In this document: in pieces, positions 1 through 11,414 of the stretch
Layout of the letters: each line of letters begins with the position of its first letter
Numbering within the stretch: position 1 is the first letter of the stretch
Made by a program: the position numbers and the translations under genes
Notes under the pieces: generated by a model
Told to the model about the DNA's origin: nothing
The model's input: only the letters and a program-made list of their open reading frames with translations
The model's database searches: none
NCBI GenBank assembly: GCA_001510575.1
Contig: LNGK01000005.1
Coordinates: forward strand, 3,991,795-4,055,794
Reading direction: 5' to 3'
Origin: Knoxdaviesia capensis
Taxonomy: Eukaryota; Ascomycota; Sordariomycetes; Microascales; Gondwanamycetaceae
Length of the DNA stretch: 64,000 bases

Positions 1-65
1 AGTCATGATAATGGTATTCATAATGCTATCTATCCGCTCGCTGTGACATATCCCTTTGGTCCGCG

Positions 66-934
66 CTATTCATCATCGTACTCGTCGGCGTACTCTTCTT
101 CGTCCTCTTCCTCTGCCTCAGAAGACGAGGAACTGGACGAGGAACTGTGCTCTTCCTCTTGATGGCGGTATTCCTCCTCGCGATAGTGTTGCTCGCGGGA
201 CGCGCCCTCGTCATCAGAATCATGGAGAGCCGAAGCAATAGCCGCTCCAGCCGCAACACCCACCAGGGCTCCGGCGCCAGCGGCGAGGACGGCCTTACCC
301 ATACCTCCCGACTTCTTCTTATGGCCGTCGGATTTCTCACTGTACTCGCCTCCCCCCTGGCCGCCGTAGTACTGCTGCTGGCCGTGGCCGTGGCCGTAGT
401 CGTAGCCGCCGGCCGGCGCGTACTGGCTGGGATAGCCCGAGTAGCCGCCACCGCCGCCGGAGTGGCCGCCGTACACGTCGCGCGACTGCTCGGTTCCGGG
501 GCGCTGCCACTGCGGGACTCCCGAGTCCAGGTTCACGTAGAAGTAGCGGCGGTGGCCGTAGTCGTACTGCGCGAGGAAGTTCTGCGGCAGACCCGGGAGG
601 TGCGCGGGGATCGGCGGCGGCGGCGGCGGGTAGTGCTGCTGCGGCGGCGGAGCACCGTAGGGATCGCGAGACCCGTAGCCGTAATCGCCTTGGGGTGGAT
701 AGCCCTGAGGAGGGTATTGCTGTTGCGGCGGATATTGGCGCGTTCCATAAGCCACTGCCAACGAGATAAGTAGTTAGTAAAGAATCTTATAATATATAAT
801 ACACATTCCCAAATCGACAGGAACTTCAATGGTGAGTTTTTTTTAGCTGCCACGAGACGAGATGTGTCCTTACTTTTGTCGTCGTTCTTGTCATCGTCGC
901 CCAGGGCGGCTGCAATCTTGCTGAAGAGCCCCAT
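66..934 (-). CDS. WW-like, glycine/proline-rich low-complexity protein
   Basis: Two exons (934-874 and 754-66) joined at a GTAAGG donor and a GGCAG acceptor give 249 residues. The N-terminus (MGLFSKIAAALGDDD) is a short conserved-looking leader. PPQG/PPQQ repeats follow, then a WW-like module at about residues 76-106 with the second Trp and Pro (VPQWQRP) and the central aromatic strand (RRYFYVN). The first signature Trp is Phe, so the fold may be degenerate. Next come Gly/Tyr-rich sequence and an Ala/Gly-rich hydrophobic stretch with glycine-zipper spacing at about 170-198. The tail is very acidic, with a serine run and Glu/Asp. The composition suggests a protein-protein adaptor, possibly membrane-associated, but no specific function can be assigned. 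It is divergently arranged with UTP12. Confidence 0.72.
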
Positions 935-1614
935 ATTTGCTGGTGGTTGACAGGATTCGACGCTTATGGAGTGTGAGGTGGAATAAGGAAAGGTGAAGAC
1001 TTCCAGAGAAGAGAGAAATGACTTTGCCGATTCAGTCCTGGGTTCCTGAACCAAGGAAACGGAAGATAGAGGAAGAAAAAGCCTGGAGAGGTGGGGTAAG
1101 GCAGGCGAAAGGAAATGGATGCAAGAGCGAGGGTTTCTGCAGCTCTTCATGCAGGAGCTGGACTTGGATGCTTGACGTGCGGGATGGAAAGAAAACTGAG
1201 GGCAAAGCGACCACAAGTCACGCCAACGCGCCGGAAGACTCACACTCCGAGCATTCAAAATCAGCTAACTACTACCCGGGGTTTTGTTTCATGACTACTT
1301 TGCAAACCAATACTCTCGAATAAATCACCTGGGGTCATACTGCAGTGGCGTAGCTGGATCTTCTGTAGTTTCTCTGCCCACTGCCGGAGGTCACGATTAA
1401 CCCTAGTGACCCTAATAGGCGGGGCTCTTACCGCCTTCAGTTCTGGGATAATAGTGGAGTTTTCTGCCATTCCAGAATAATACGATAACGATAAGAAAAA
1501 AAAAAATCTATATTCCAGTTCATTTTCTTTTCAATCCACTCCGTTTTCCTTGGTTACCGAGTAAACGACCTCAGCGCAAATATCTAGAGCTGTGGACCAT
1601 ATACGAAGCTCACC
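935..1614. promoter_or_regulatory. Divergent intergenic region, WW protein / UTP12
   Basis: This 680-bp stretch separates two divergent start codons and should hold both promoters and 5' UTRs. An A-run lies near 1494-1506. A short CCCTA-type motif pair (AACCCTAGTGACCCTAAT) lies near 1400-1417. No gene is supported here. Confidence 0.4.
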
Positions 1615-4588
1615 ATGGTGAAATCATATCTGTAAGTTGCTCTCAGTTGAGATTTCTACCATCTTGGCCTGTGGTGCTCGCGGGGTTCTCTAACACACCA
1701 GCAGCAAATTTTCGCCGGCGAAGAGCTTTGGCGTTGTCGCCTCGGCCACCTCGAACATCGTCTGGCACACCTCCAACCGATCAAACAGTGGCGCTGGATT
1801 CACGACCGTCGCCGCGAACGAGGAGGTTCTGTGCTGGGATATCAAGAAGGGCGAGCTGATTAGCCGATGGCGCGATGAGCGCTGTTCCTCCCCCGTCACC
1901 TCGATCGCCCAGAGCGCCACCGATCCCGACATCTTCGCTGTCGGCCACCAGGACGGCAGCATTCGGCTGTGGGATAGCAAGATCTCGACGATAATCGTTA
2001 CTTTCAACGGCCACAAATCCGCCGTCACCCAGCTCGTTTTCGACAAGTCCGGCGTTCGACTCGCCAGCGGCTCGAAGGATACGGATATCATTGTGTGGGA
2101 CCTGGTTGCAGAAGTCGGCCTGTTCAAGCTGCGCGGACACAAGGACCAGGTTACGGGCCTCAAGTTTGTCGAGCCGGACTCGATTGCTCAGGCGGGCGAA
2201 GATGGCACCGAGGCCATGGTTCTGGACTCGTCCGACAGCGAGGGCTTCCTGGTCACCTCGGGCAAGGACTCCCTGATCAAGCTGTGGGACCTGACGTCCA
2301 GACACTGCGTGGAAACCCACATTGCGCAGTCGAATGGCGAGTGCTGGGCGCTTGGACTCTCACCCGACCTCAGTGCCTGCGTGACGGCAGGAAACGACGG
2401 CGAGATTCGTGTGTGGTCGCTTGATGTTGCCGCATTGGCCCGGTCTACGAAACAGGTTGACACGACGACAAACCCCCAGTACCTACAAGACCGCGGAACG
2501 CTTCACCGACAAGGCAAGGACCGGGCGATTGAGGTTGTTTTCCACCCCCGGCGCGAGTACTTTGCCGTTCACGGCTCAGACAAATCTGTCGAGATCTTCC
2601 GCGAGCGATCTGAAGCGGAGATCAAGAAGGCTCTTGCTCGCAAGCGCCGGAGACGGCGCGAGAAGCTCCGCGACGCAAACGGGGGCGAAGAGCCCCAGGC
2701 CGCCGAGCCTGAGGATGAAGGAATCACCGAGGCCGAGATTGGCGATATCTTTTCTCTGTACGTTGTGGTTCGCACTTCTGGCAAGGTCCGGTCTGTCGAC
2801 TGGGCCGTGAACAAGGGCGTGAAGGATCTCCAGATCGTGGTCGGAACCACGAACAACGAAATCGAACTGTACAACATTCCCCGCAAAGACAAGGAAGCCA
2901 AGAAGAAAAGCAAGGAGGACGATATCCCGGATTACTCGCGAACTCTGTCCGTCGAGCTTCCTGGCCACCGTACGGATGTGCGTGCGGTATCTCTCAGCTC
3001 CGACGACAGAATGCTGGCATCTGCGGCTAACGGAAGCTTGAAAATCTGGAATGTGAAAACCCAGACTTGCATCCGGACGTTTGAGTGCGGGTATGCTTTG
3101 TGCTGCGCGTTCCTCCCTGGTGACAAGGTTGTTGTGGTTGGCACGAAGGCTGGCGAACTTCAGCTGTTTGATGTTGCATCGGCGTCTCTGATAGAAAGCG
3201 TGGCTGCGCATGACGGCGCGATCTGGTCCCTCCAGGTCCACCCGGATGGAAAATCGGTGGTCACTGGAAGTGCCGACAAATCGGCCAAATTCTGGAACTT
3301 CAAGATTGTCCAGGAGGAGGTGCCTGGTACCCGGAGAACTACGCCGCGGTTAAAGCTGGTGCAGTCGCGGCTGTTGAAGCTGTCCGATGATGTTCTGTGC
3401 TTGAAATTCTCCCCCGATGCCAAGCTAGTGGCTTTTGCTCTCCTTGACTATACCGTCAAAGTGTTCTTTGTGGATAGTCTGAAGCTATACCTGAATCTCT
3501 ACGGCCATACCCTTCCAGTCCTCAGCATGGACATATCCTACGACAGCAAGCTTATTGTCACTTCCTCAGCTGACAAGAAGATTCGGATATGGGGCCTTGA
3601 CTTTGGAGATTGCCACAAGGCACTCGTTGGCCACCAAGACAGCATCCTCCAAGTTGCGTTTGTCCCCCACAACTCCGATGGAAACGGCCACAACTTCTTC
3701 ACGTGCAGCAAGGACCGGACCATCAAGTACTGGGACGGCGGCAAGTTCGAGCAAATCCAGCGGTTGGATGGCCACCACGGCGAGATCTGGGCTATGGCGA
3801 TCAGCCACAGCGGAACCAGCCTGGTCACCGCCAGCCACGACAAGAGCATCCGCGTGTGGGATGAGACCGACGAGCAGATCTTCCTGGAGGAAGAGCGCGA
3901 GAAGGAGATTGAAGAGCTGTACGAGAGCACGCTGACCACGTCTCTCGAGCGCGACGGCGACGGCGACGACAACGAGGCCGAGGTCGGCTCGGCGAACAAG
4001 CAGACCGTCGAGACCCTCATGGCGGGCGAGAAGATCGCCGAGGCCCTGGAGATGGGCATGGCCGATCTGGCAATGCAGGCCGACTGGGAGGAGCGCAAGC
4101 TCGCCGACCCGCGCGCGCCCAAGCCGTCGCGCGACCCGCTGTACCTGGCGCTCGGCGGCATCAGCGCCGCCACGCACGTCATGAGCGTGCTCCAGAAGAT
4201 CAAGGCCGCCGCCCTGCACGACGCGCTCCTGGTGCTCCCGTTCGCCACGGTGCCCAGCCTGTTCACCTTCCTGGACATCTTCGCGCAGCGCTCGATGAAC
4301 GTGCTGCTGGTGTGCCGGATCCTGTTCTTCATGCTCAAGGTGCACCACAAGCAGATCGTGGCCAGCCGCACCATGAAGGGCATGATGGACACCATCCAGA
4401 AGCACGTGCGCGAGGCGCTCCGCCGCCAGAAGGACGAGATGGGGTACAACATGGCCGCGCTGAAGATCATCGACGCGCAGATTGAGGAGCGCAACGTCAA
4501 GGACTACGTCGACGAGAACTGGGAGAAGGAGGATGCCGAAGGAAAGGCCAAGAACGTCAAGAAGCGTGGGTTCGTGAGTGTTGCATAG
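1615..4588 (+). CDS. UTP12: U3 snoRNP/SSU processome WD-repeat protein Utp12 (Dip2, WDR3)
   Basis: Exon 1 (1615-1631) encodes MVKSY, the N-terminus expected of fungal Dip2. It is joined by GTAAGT..CAG to exon 2 (1705-4588), giving 966 residues. Two adjacent acceptors (AG at 1701 and 1704) both keep frame; the second gives MVKSYLKF, closer to the family. WD40 repeats fill most of the protein, with many WD/WN-type strand ends (for example IVWDL, IKLWDL, IRVWD), in line with two beta-propellers. The C-terminal 250 residues form the helical Utp12 domain. A basic/acidic linker (KRRRRREK then EEPQAAEPEDEG) sits between propeller blades. In yeast the protein belongs to the UTP-B module of the 90S pre-ribosome and acts in 18S rRNA maturation in the nucleolus. 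Length agrees with the family (about 940-970). Confidence 0.96.
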
Positions 4589-5104
4589 AGCTGTGCCGGC
4601 GGTGGCTCGGGATCATTTTTCTGTTTTTTTTAGGTGGTACCAAAAAAGAGTGACGGCGTTTACCTGGAGTTTGGATGAACTTCGTGAGAGATATATATCT
4701 GAGCTATAGACCCGGAGTTTCCATAGCACCAAAAAAATACATATGTTTTCACATGAACTGCTCTTACATGGCCACTGTTGCAGATATAAGGCCATGCATA
4801 GGGTTACTATTTGGGTTAAACCCTTATATTTATCAAGGGTTGTAACCCCAAGGCGGCTGAGATCCGGCTAAATTACCAGTGTGTGGATTTTCGCTGTGAA
4901 CCAACTCCATCTTCGTTGTTTGTATACACATAGAAAGAAGCCTGTTTGGAACAATTTTGTGTCATATTGAAAGCGGATATCCTGGGTTCATTCCTTTACT
5001 TCGAAATTTATTAAGAACTGGACCCCCTTTTAACAGGATTCTTCTTGCGTATTTTCCACCTCCCATCCTCCAACTTTTCGTGATCCATCCTCGATCGTGC
5101 CACA
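4589..5104. other. Intergenic, UTP12 3' end to LSM2 promoter
   Basis: This holds the UTP12 3' flank and LSM2 upstream sequence. Its notable content is a cluster of GGGTT/AACCC inverted repeats at 4801-4848: a perfect 11-bp palindrome at 4813-4823 and a 12-bp relative at 4837-4848. No ORF of interest. Confidence 0.5.
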
Positions 5105-5699
5105 ATGCTTTTCTTCAGGTGAGCCCCGTCCCTCACCCATGTCTCGTGTGCCATCTACTCCCACCAGCAAACCGGACCACCCCCCCGGAATCCGTGCTGT
5201 ACCGCAACTCCCAGACTAACCCTGATTCACGGCCTCTAGCTTTTTCAAGACCCTCATTGACCATGAGGTCACCGTTGAGTTGAAGAACGACATCCAGATC
5301 CGGGGCACTCTGAAGAGCGTCGATCAGTACCTCAACATCAAGCTGGATGGCATCCAGGTGGTCGATGAGCTGAAGTATCCTCACCTGGTACGGCGCCTTT
5401 TCGCTTTCTTCCGACCTAGACCCGACCGCAAGGGGAAAGGACTGGCCAGCTAACTCTGCTTCTCCTACAGAGCTCCGTCAAGAACGTCTTCATCCGCGGC
5501 TCCGTCGTGCGGTACGTGCACCTGCCCGCAAATGCTGTCGACGTCACATTGCTGGAAGATGCGACACGGAGAGGTAAGTCACAGACCCCCTCCCGTACTC
5601 AAGAGCTTCCGGCTCTTCATACAGCAGCTTCGTGATGATGGCAATTATGCTAACTTTGTGTGTACAGAGGCCGCTGCTCAACAGGCGAAAGCCAAGTAA
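5105..5699 (+). CDS. LSM2: U6 snRNA-associated Sm-like protein LSM2
   Basis: Four exons (5105-5118, 5240-5387, 5471-5573, 5668-5699) give 98 residues, the expected size for LSM2. The 14-nt first exon encodes MLFFS, followed by FKTLIDHEVTVELKNDI (Sm motif 1). NVFIRGSVVRYVHL supplies the Sm2 motif, with the IRG triplet in the RNA-binding loop. All introns have good donors, and introns 2 and 3 have GCTAAC branch sites. LSM2 is a ring subunit of both Lsm1-7 (cytoplasmic mRNA decay) and Lsm2-8 (nuclear U6 snRNP stabilisation). It converges on SNM1 with about 270 bp between. Confidence 0.97.
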
Positions 5700-5969
5700 G
5701 CTGTGTTTTGCTCTTCTGGGATGGTTTGATTCTTTGGCGCTCTGATGGTTGGACCGGATTAATTTTCCTTTCAGTTCAAAATGAGGAATTAAAGCAAGGA
5801 TTTCCGTTTGTGCTCGTGCAGTGAGTGTGGGCTTGACAGCTTGCAGTTCAGCTCTTTCTTTTGGCAGGAATTTCTTGGACGTGATCATGAATCTCATTTA
5901 TATTCATTATATGTATAGCCTGTGGCTTCTGCTGCTGCTCCAAGTGACTGTATCCTAAGCTGCCGATCT

Positions 5970-8465
5970 TCACCACCACGCTCCACCGCCCTTCCCGTCC
6001 TTGCCATCCCACAGCGCCACGTCAGGGGGCGGTGCATCCTCGTTGCCCTCGAGAGGAACAGCAATGCCCCCACGATTCCGATCCGCAATCCACCGGTCCG
6101 TCCACGCCTTCATGCGATCCCGCGACGTCTCGCTGCCAACGTTGACGGTCGGCACGATGCGCTCGATGCGCAGGCTGAGGATGAACAGCGCGAGCTCGCG
6201 GAAGCTGCTGTGCTCGGAGTACGGGACGCCGAAGCACATGGCGGTTTTCGTGCTGCCGCGCTGGGGTTGCAGGTCGTTCACCGTGAGCCGCGAGCGCCAT
6301 GCGGGGCTTTTCAGGAGCTGTGTGGTCGGCACATCGCTGGGCTGCGTTGCGGCCGTGATCGACTTGGAGGCGCCGTTGCTACTTGGCCGGTAGTTCCAGC
6401 CACTGGGACGAAAGCCAACTATTCGGCTGAAGTGGCCGCCGAAGGAGTCCAGGTAGTCTTGCAGTGTCTCGGCGCGGATGTCCATCAGCATTTGCATGTG
6501 CACCTGGGCCTCCAATGGGTTGGAGGTTAGGAGCGCAGTGAGCTCGGGATCATCCAACATGGAACAGATGCGGATCTTTTGGGGTGATGCAAAGATCTTT
6601 GTCTTCAAGCCTTGGGCAATCGCCTTGCAGATTCGTTCCTTGCCGATGGAATACGTGCCACAAACAACTAAGATGCGCTTCGAATCATCAACTTTAGTGG
6701 GAGTACTAACATTGCCAGTATGTTCCACTCGAGGCGGCCCGGAGAAATATTTGCTGACGCTGTTGACCGTTGGTGGAGGCTTCTTCGGCTTGTCCCAGCC
6801 ATCATGCTGACATGCCGGGTCGGGCGACATGCCAACACAAAGATCGACACAAGCTTTGATGACATCAACCTGGGGAGGAAACGAATATCGCGGACTGAGA
6901 TACGTAGTATCGAGGTAACAGACGTCGATTTTCTGTCGTTTTGTTGCGGAGGTCGTGGCTTCAATGACCTCCGGCTTGAGCAGCGGGTGTCGAACGTGGT
7001 CGGAACAAGCTCGGAAATCACCACAGTGAAGGATGCGTTGCTTCCGGGGAGGAGTTAGAGATCCAATGTTCTTCTCAAAGAGGAACATCGAACTTCCAGG
7101 GCAATGGTTTGCAGGAATCATGGTAACGGACGCCCCGTTTGTCCCAGAAATTTCGTATGGCTTTTCAAACTCCAGCTCCACGACCCATTCCGAAGCAACA
7201 CGCAGCTGCTGCTTCATCAGAGTGCCCGTGACTTTGCTGCAGTATATGGGACCATGGCACCATTTCGAAGAGAGCCCGACATAATGATCGCTGTGAAAGT
7301 GGCTGAGAAAATAGGCGTTACACCCTTGGACGGCTCCGTACCGGAACGCATCGACGCAGATGTTGAACCCAGGCATGATCTTGTAGAACGGACAGGTTCG
7401 TTCGCGGGCAGGCTTTCGGCGTTCAGAAGTCTCCGACGCTGCGGCTTCCGCCCAGGCGGACTTCTCAGCGTTGCCAGACATCAAGCGCCCAAAGGCCGAG
7501 CCTTCTCGCGCCGGATCACTTGGTTTGAATGCCTTCGTCTGGCCTAGGCTTGAACTATTCGGTTTGGCCTCTGCTTGGCTTTCCTTCTTGTGTTGGGGTT
7601 TGGCTGAGTGGGAGACGTCCGGATTTTGTGCTGGCGCTCGCAGCGGGATCGGGTTTCCATCAAGACAAGAATTGACGTGCCGGGTAGCTTCGTCCAGGCC
7701 GACTCCATCTAGACTGCAATTGCATATAGGACAACTGTTGGTCATGGAGTCATCAAACCCAGAGACTTCGGTGTCATCATGATAACCTTCTTCGAGCCGG
7801 GCCTGTTTCTTCAAATACATCATTTCTTCATATTCTTCACCGGCAAAGCCGTCATAATCGGAGACCGCGTCCTCGTCTTTGACGTTGACCGGCTCTGAAA
7901 GTGGAATGACGCGTGGGGGCGGCATCGGATCGTCTGTATCGTCTTTGGGGATCTTTTCCACGAATGCAGGGAGATCAGCAACAAGATTGCCGATCAGTCG
8001 GCTATGACCAGATACTGACGGTTTGGCTTCATCTTCCTCTTCACTGTTGTCATCTCCATCGGAATCAACAATAAAGCCTCCGATTATCTGAGCATCTCGC
8101 TTGGGCTGGGCCTGGTCGGATTTCGGTTCGGCGGGGCCTGATTCTTGGGATACCGGGGAGGGCAGATCATTGGCAGTCGCTGGAGCGTCTGGCATGAGCG
8201 TGTCATGGTCTGGACTTGATCGGATCTTCTTGACTGAAGTTGGATCCTCGTTAAATCGGCTCGAGTTGTCCGTAACGGGCGATGTAGCAGGAGCTGCTTG
8301 ACGAGGGACCCCATCAGTGGTAAAGAAAAGCGTTTCTTCAATCTCAACCTTCTTGAAAAAGTTGAGAATGCTAGTATTGGGCTTCGTCGGCTTCTTGGAC
8401 GCGGGGGTGGTTCGCTTTGAAGCCGAAGATTTGGAAGACCGAGGGGTTAACGACGGGGGTGCCAT
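5970..8465 (-). CDS. SNM1: DNA interstrand cross-link repair nuclease SNM1/PSO2
   Basis: Single exon. The start was set at the ATG at 8465 (MAPPSLTPRSS), giving 831 residues; 43 further in-frame residues upstream look like untranslated leader. An N-terminal TSILNFFKK (residues 31-39) resembles a PIP-box. Acidic low-complexity sequence follows. A UBZ4-type zinc finger uses C245, C248, H263 and C267. The metallo-beta-lactamase/beta-CASP domain carries the metal motif HFHSDH (389-394) and downstream IPANHCPGSSMFLFE and LHCGDFRA. The C-terminal DRMBL region ends with FGVPYSEHSSF. This matches Pso2/SNM1A, a 5' exonuclease that processes cross-link intermediates in the nucleus. A divergent promoter is shared with PHB2. 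Confidence 0.95.
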   Translation of the reverse strand: MAPPSLTPRSSKSSASKRTTPASKKPTKPNTSILNFFKKVEIEETLFFTTDGVPRQAAPATSPVTDNSSRFNEDPTSVKKIRSSPDHDTLMPDAPATANDLPSPVSQESGPAEPKSDQAQPKRDAQIIGGFIVDSDGDDNSEEEDEAKPSVSGHSRLIGNLVADLPAFVEKIPKDDTDDPMPPPRVIPLSEPVNVKDEDAVSDYDGFAGEEYEEMMYLKKQARLEEGYHDDTEVSGFDDSMTNSCPICNCSLDGVGLDEATRHVNSCLDGNPIPLRAPAQNPDVSHSAKPQHKKESQAEAKPNSSSLGQTKAFKPSDPAREGSAFGRLMSGNAEKSAWAEAAASETSERRKPARERTCPFYKIMPGFNICVDAFRYGAVQGCNAYFLSHFHSDHYVGLSSKWCHGPIYCSKVTGTLMKQQLRVASEWVVELEFEKPYEISGTNGASVTMIPANHCPGSSMFLFEKNIGSLTPPRKQRILHCGDFRACSDHVRHPLLKPEVIEATTSATKRQKIDVCYLDTTYLSPRYSFPPQVDVIKACVDLCVGMSPDPACQHDGWDKPKKPPPTVNSVSKYFSGPPRVEHTGNVSTPTKVDDSKRILVVCGTYSIGKERICKAIAQGLKTKIFASPQKIRICSMLDDPELTALLTSNPLEAQVHMQMLMDIRAETLQDYLDSFGGHFSRIVGFRPSGWNYRPSSNGASKSITAATQPSDVPTTQLLKSPAWRSRLTVNDLQPQRGSTKTAMCFGVPYSEHSSFRELALFILSLRIERIVPTVNVGSETSRDRMKAWTDRWIADRNRGGIAVPLEGNEDAPPPDVALWDGKDGKGGGAWW

Positions 8466-8989
8466 CGTGACTGGTTCGGTGGATTTAACGTGGAAGGTCG
8501 TTTGTACACCAGGCGAAAACACATGATAACGGAAAGGGGAGGATAAAGGAAACGGCGTAGTTAAACAGTGAAGGCCTGGTATAAACAGCAACAAGAAAGT
8601 GAAAAGCAGTCCAAGGACTGGTGTCTAAGCGGTCTGGTTCTGGTGATTCTGGTGGATGAAGTCAGTCATGGAAGATTTTGGCGGCTCAACTTTCAAGGCA
8701 GCGACGAGAAAGGAACGCGAGGTCCTAAGACGCCAAGTCACGTGATGGCCAATGGTCCGTGCACGAATTCCGAAGGCAGCCCAGCCAAGTGACGAAGCGC
8801 AAAAAGAGCAAACGAAAAAACTGGGTGGATAGAATGGCCCCGAATTTTTTTTCGAGCTTCGCCTGACCTTTGTAACCAACCAAACTCCATCTTCATCCGT
8901 ATTACCTTCACCTCCACCCGACTCAACGACATTCGCATTTCCGAGCCTCGCCCATTCGTCGATACCTCATACAAACACACATATCGAAA
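8466..8989. promoter_or_regulatory. Divergent promoter region SNM1 / PHB2
   Basis: 524 bp between head-to-head starts. It holds a CACGTG core within GTCACGTGAT at about 8739-8744. The PHB2 side has a C-rich leader with ACAAACACACATATCGAAA just before the ATG. No coding content. Confidence 0.5.
8739..8744. promoter_or_regulatory. CACGTG (bHLH-type site) upstream of PHB2
   Basis: A perfect CACGTG hexamer in the context GTCACGTGAT, the extended form favoured by Cbf1-like bHLH factors. It lies about 250 bp upstream of the PHB2 ATG and 275 bp upstream of SNM1. Function is inferred from the motif only. Confidence 0.4.
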
Positions 8990-10191
8990 ATGTCGGGCCG
9001 GAATCCAATGGAAGACTACGTTAACCGCCTGCGCCAGGTTGCGAGACAATCCGGCCGCGGTGGCTTCCCTGGTGGCTCGGCCCCGTTCAGGGCCGGCTCG
9101 GGCCTGATTGGACTGGTCGCACTAGGTGCCGGCGGCTACGTGCTATCGAACTCGCTGTTCAACGTTGATGGAGGTCACCGTGCCATCAAGTACCGGAGAC
9201 TGAGCGGTGTCAGCAAGGAGATCTACAGCGAAGGTACGGCCGAAGCTCCACGGACCCGCCGGAGATGAGGATTCACGAGTCGCAGCAGTGAACAGCCTGT
9301 CGACCGTTGGACTTGAACTGACTGAAATGCTATCTCTCGTATGCAGGAACCCATTTGGTCATCCCCTGGTTCGAAACCCCGATTGTCTACGACGTGCGCG
9401 CGAAGCCGAGAAACGTTGCCTCCCTTACCGGAACCAAGGACCTTCAGATGGTCAACATCACCTGCCGTGTTCTGTCGCGCCCCGAAATCTCTGCGCTGCC
9501 CCAGATCTACCGCACGCTGGGAGCCGACTATGACGAGCGGGTCCTGCCCTCGATTGTCAACGAGGTGCTGAAGAGCGTGGTGGCCCAGTTCAACGCCAGC
9601 CAGCTGATCACCCAGAGAGAAATGGTTGCGCGGTTGGTGCGCGAAAACCTCTCGCGGAGAGCAGCTCGCTTCAACATTCTCCTGGATGATGTGTCTTTGA
9701 CGGTAAGCTTCCTTGGTCGGCCCAGACACCTGTTCTTTCGTTTTGCTGGTTGATGAGAAATCAATCATATGATTTTTCGGGTTTTCACTTGATATCGCGC
9801 TTTTAACATCTGCAACCCCCATATACTAACGACCCATTCTTCACTGTTTCCACAATAGCATCTCGCTTTCTCGCCCGAGTTCACTGCCGCCGTCGAGGCC
9901 AAGCAGGTTGCCCAACAGGAGGCCCAGCGCGCCGCCTTCGTCGTCGACAAGGCCCGCCAGGAGAAGCAGGCCATGGTGGTCAAGGCCCAGGGTGAGGCCC
10001 GTTCGGCCGAGCTGATTGGAGACGCCATCAAGAAGAACAAGGCCTACCTTGAGCTGAAGAAGATCGAGAACGCCCGCGTCATTGCCACCATTCTCCAGGA
10101 GTCCGGCGGCAAGAACAGACTGATGCTCGACTCTGAGGGTCTCGGCCTGAACGTTTTCGAGGAAACCTCGTCTTCTGAGGCCAAGAAATAA
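8990..10191 (+). CDS. PHB2: Prohibitin-2, inner mitochondrial membrane
   Basis: Three exons (8990-9233, 9347-9702, 9859-10191) give 310 residues. The N-terminus is basic and followed by one membrane segment (about 36-55, SGLIGLVALGAGGYVLSNSL), as in PHB2. The SPFH/prohibitin domain follows, with the hallmark THLVIPWFETPIVYDVR and IYRTLGADYDERVLPSIVNE. A C-terminal coiled coil (EFTAAVEAKQVAQQEAQRA) precedes a short Ser/Glu-rich tail. PHB2 alternates with PHB1 in a ring in the inner mitochondrial membrane that supports m-AAA protease function, cristae and respiratory assembly. Both introns have canonical GT..AG borders and frame is kept exactly. Confidence 0.97.
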
Positions 10192-10788
10192 GCATGTACT
10201 ATACAACCGTTCCTTTTTATTTTTCGTTTCTTGTCCTTTTCTTGCCCGTTGGTTTGGTTGTCTGTACAGATACGCGAGAATTTGGGGACGGACGGGATAA
10301 TGTGAGAGCCACACCAGCGAATCTCCACTGTATTTTATTCTAGTTCTCAAGGGAATCAAAATTGTAATATTATCTGAACCGATCGGCGATGGAATGAGCG
10401 TGATGATGAGTCTCGGGGTGGCTGTATGTTCATGCTCTGAACCACCGCTCGCGATGAGACATTTGGGGTTACACCCTGCTAAAATAGGGTCAAACCCTAG
10501 ATTTTAAAGCTTCATGTTCGGAGCTATGCCCCTCCTATGCGGCCCTGAAATCCAGTAGTGATTTTGCCTACCATGACCTAACTTATTACCTGCTTACCCC
10601 ACCATCACTCATTTCTCATCCACCTCAACCAGCATCGTCATTTTCCATTCGCTAACAAGAGTACGCTGCACCATCATTGCTTGGTGATTTCATTTCCGGC
10701 CTGCCTTACGTTTTCAGACTCGTTTCTGTATACTGCTCTTCCCTGTATTATTCCCCTAGATCCGCGACCAACCAACGATTCATCCACA
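10192..10788. other. Intergenic, PHB2 3' end to RUB1 promoter
   Basis: This contains the PHB2 3' UTR and the RUB1 upstream region, which is rich in CCACC and pyrimidines near 10600-10680. Two GGGTT..AACCC-like inverted repeats lie at about 10465-10476 and 10487-10498, similar to those after UTP12. Nothing coding is supported. Confidence 0.45.
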
Positions 10789-11414
10789 ATGCTTATCAAG
10801 TGCGTTTGTTCTCTGCTCCTCCGTGATCTTGTGCACACGGCGCACACACCAACCAATACGAGCGGGCGTAGAGGCTGGCTCTGTCATGATCTCCTGGTCA
10901 CCTTACCGGACTCATGATATGTGTGTGTGGGGTTACGGGATTTCCTGCTAACTGTTTCTCTTGTGTTTCTTTTAGAGTGCGCACGTTGACCGGCAAGGAG
11001 ATCGAACTTGACATCGAGGGAGACTACAAGGTACGACCGAGACGCCCTAGCAACACGACAACAGCCCCAGGTCCTCTGGTCACTGTCCTTCAACGGGCTA
11101 TATATGCTAATATACACCATCGTCTGCTTCGTTTTTGGCTGCATAGGTTTCCCAGATCAAGGAAAAGGTCGAGGAGAAGGAGGGAATCCCGCCGGTCCAG
11201 CAACGGCTAATCTACAGCGGAAAGCAGATGTACGCCTCACGCCCCTTGATCTTGGTGGCCCTCACCTGCAACTGCTGAGACCAGTTATGCTAACCCTGGC
11301 GGTGGCCCGACCCCGTGATATAGGACCGACGACAAGACTGCCGCCGAGTACGGCCTCACAGCCGGCGTGACGTTGCATCTGGTGCTTGCTCTCCGTGGCG
11401 GGCGCGCGCTATGA
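10789..11414 (+). CDS. RUB1: Ubiquitin-like modifier NEDD8/Rub1
   Basis: Four exons (10789-10799, 10976-11030, 11147-11229, 11324-11414) encode 79 residues. The first exon is only 11 nt (MLIK with the codon split). The product opens MLIKVRTLTGKEIELDIE and ends LVLALRGGRAL, so the ubiquitin-like fold terminates in LRGG with a three-residue tail that must be removed before conjugation. The position equivalent to ubiquitin Arg72 is Ala (LALRGG), the residue that distinguishes NEDD8 from ubiquitin at the E1. Targets in fungi are mainly cullins. The gene for its E1 catalytic subunit, UBA3, is in this same window at 33.7 kb. Confidence 0.96.
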
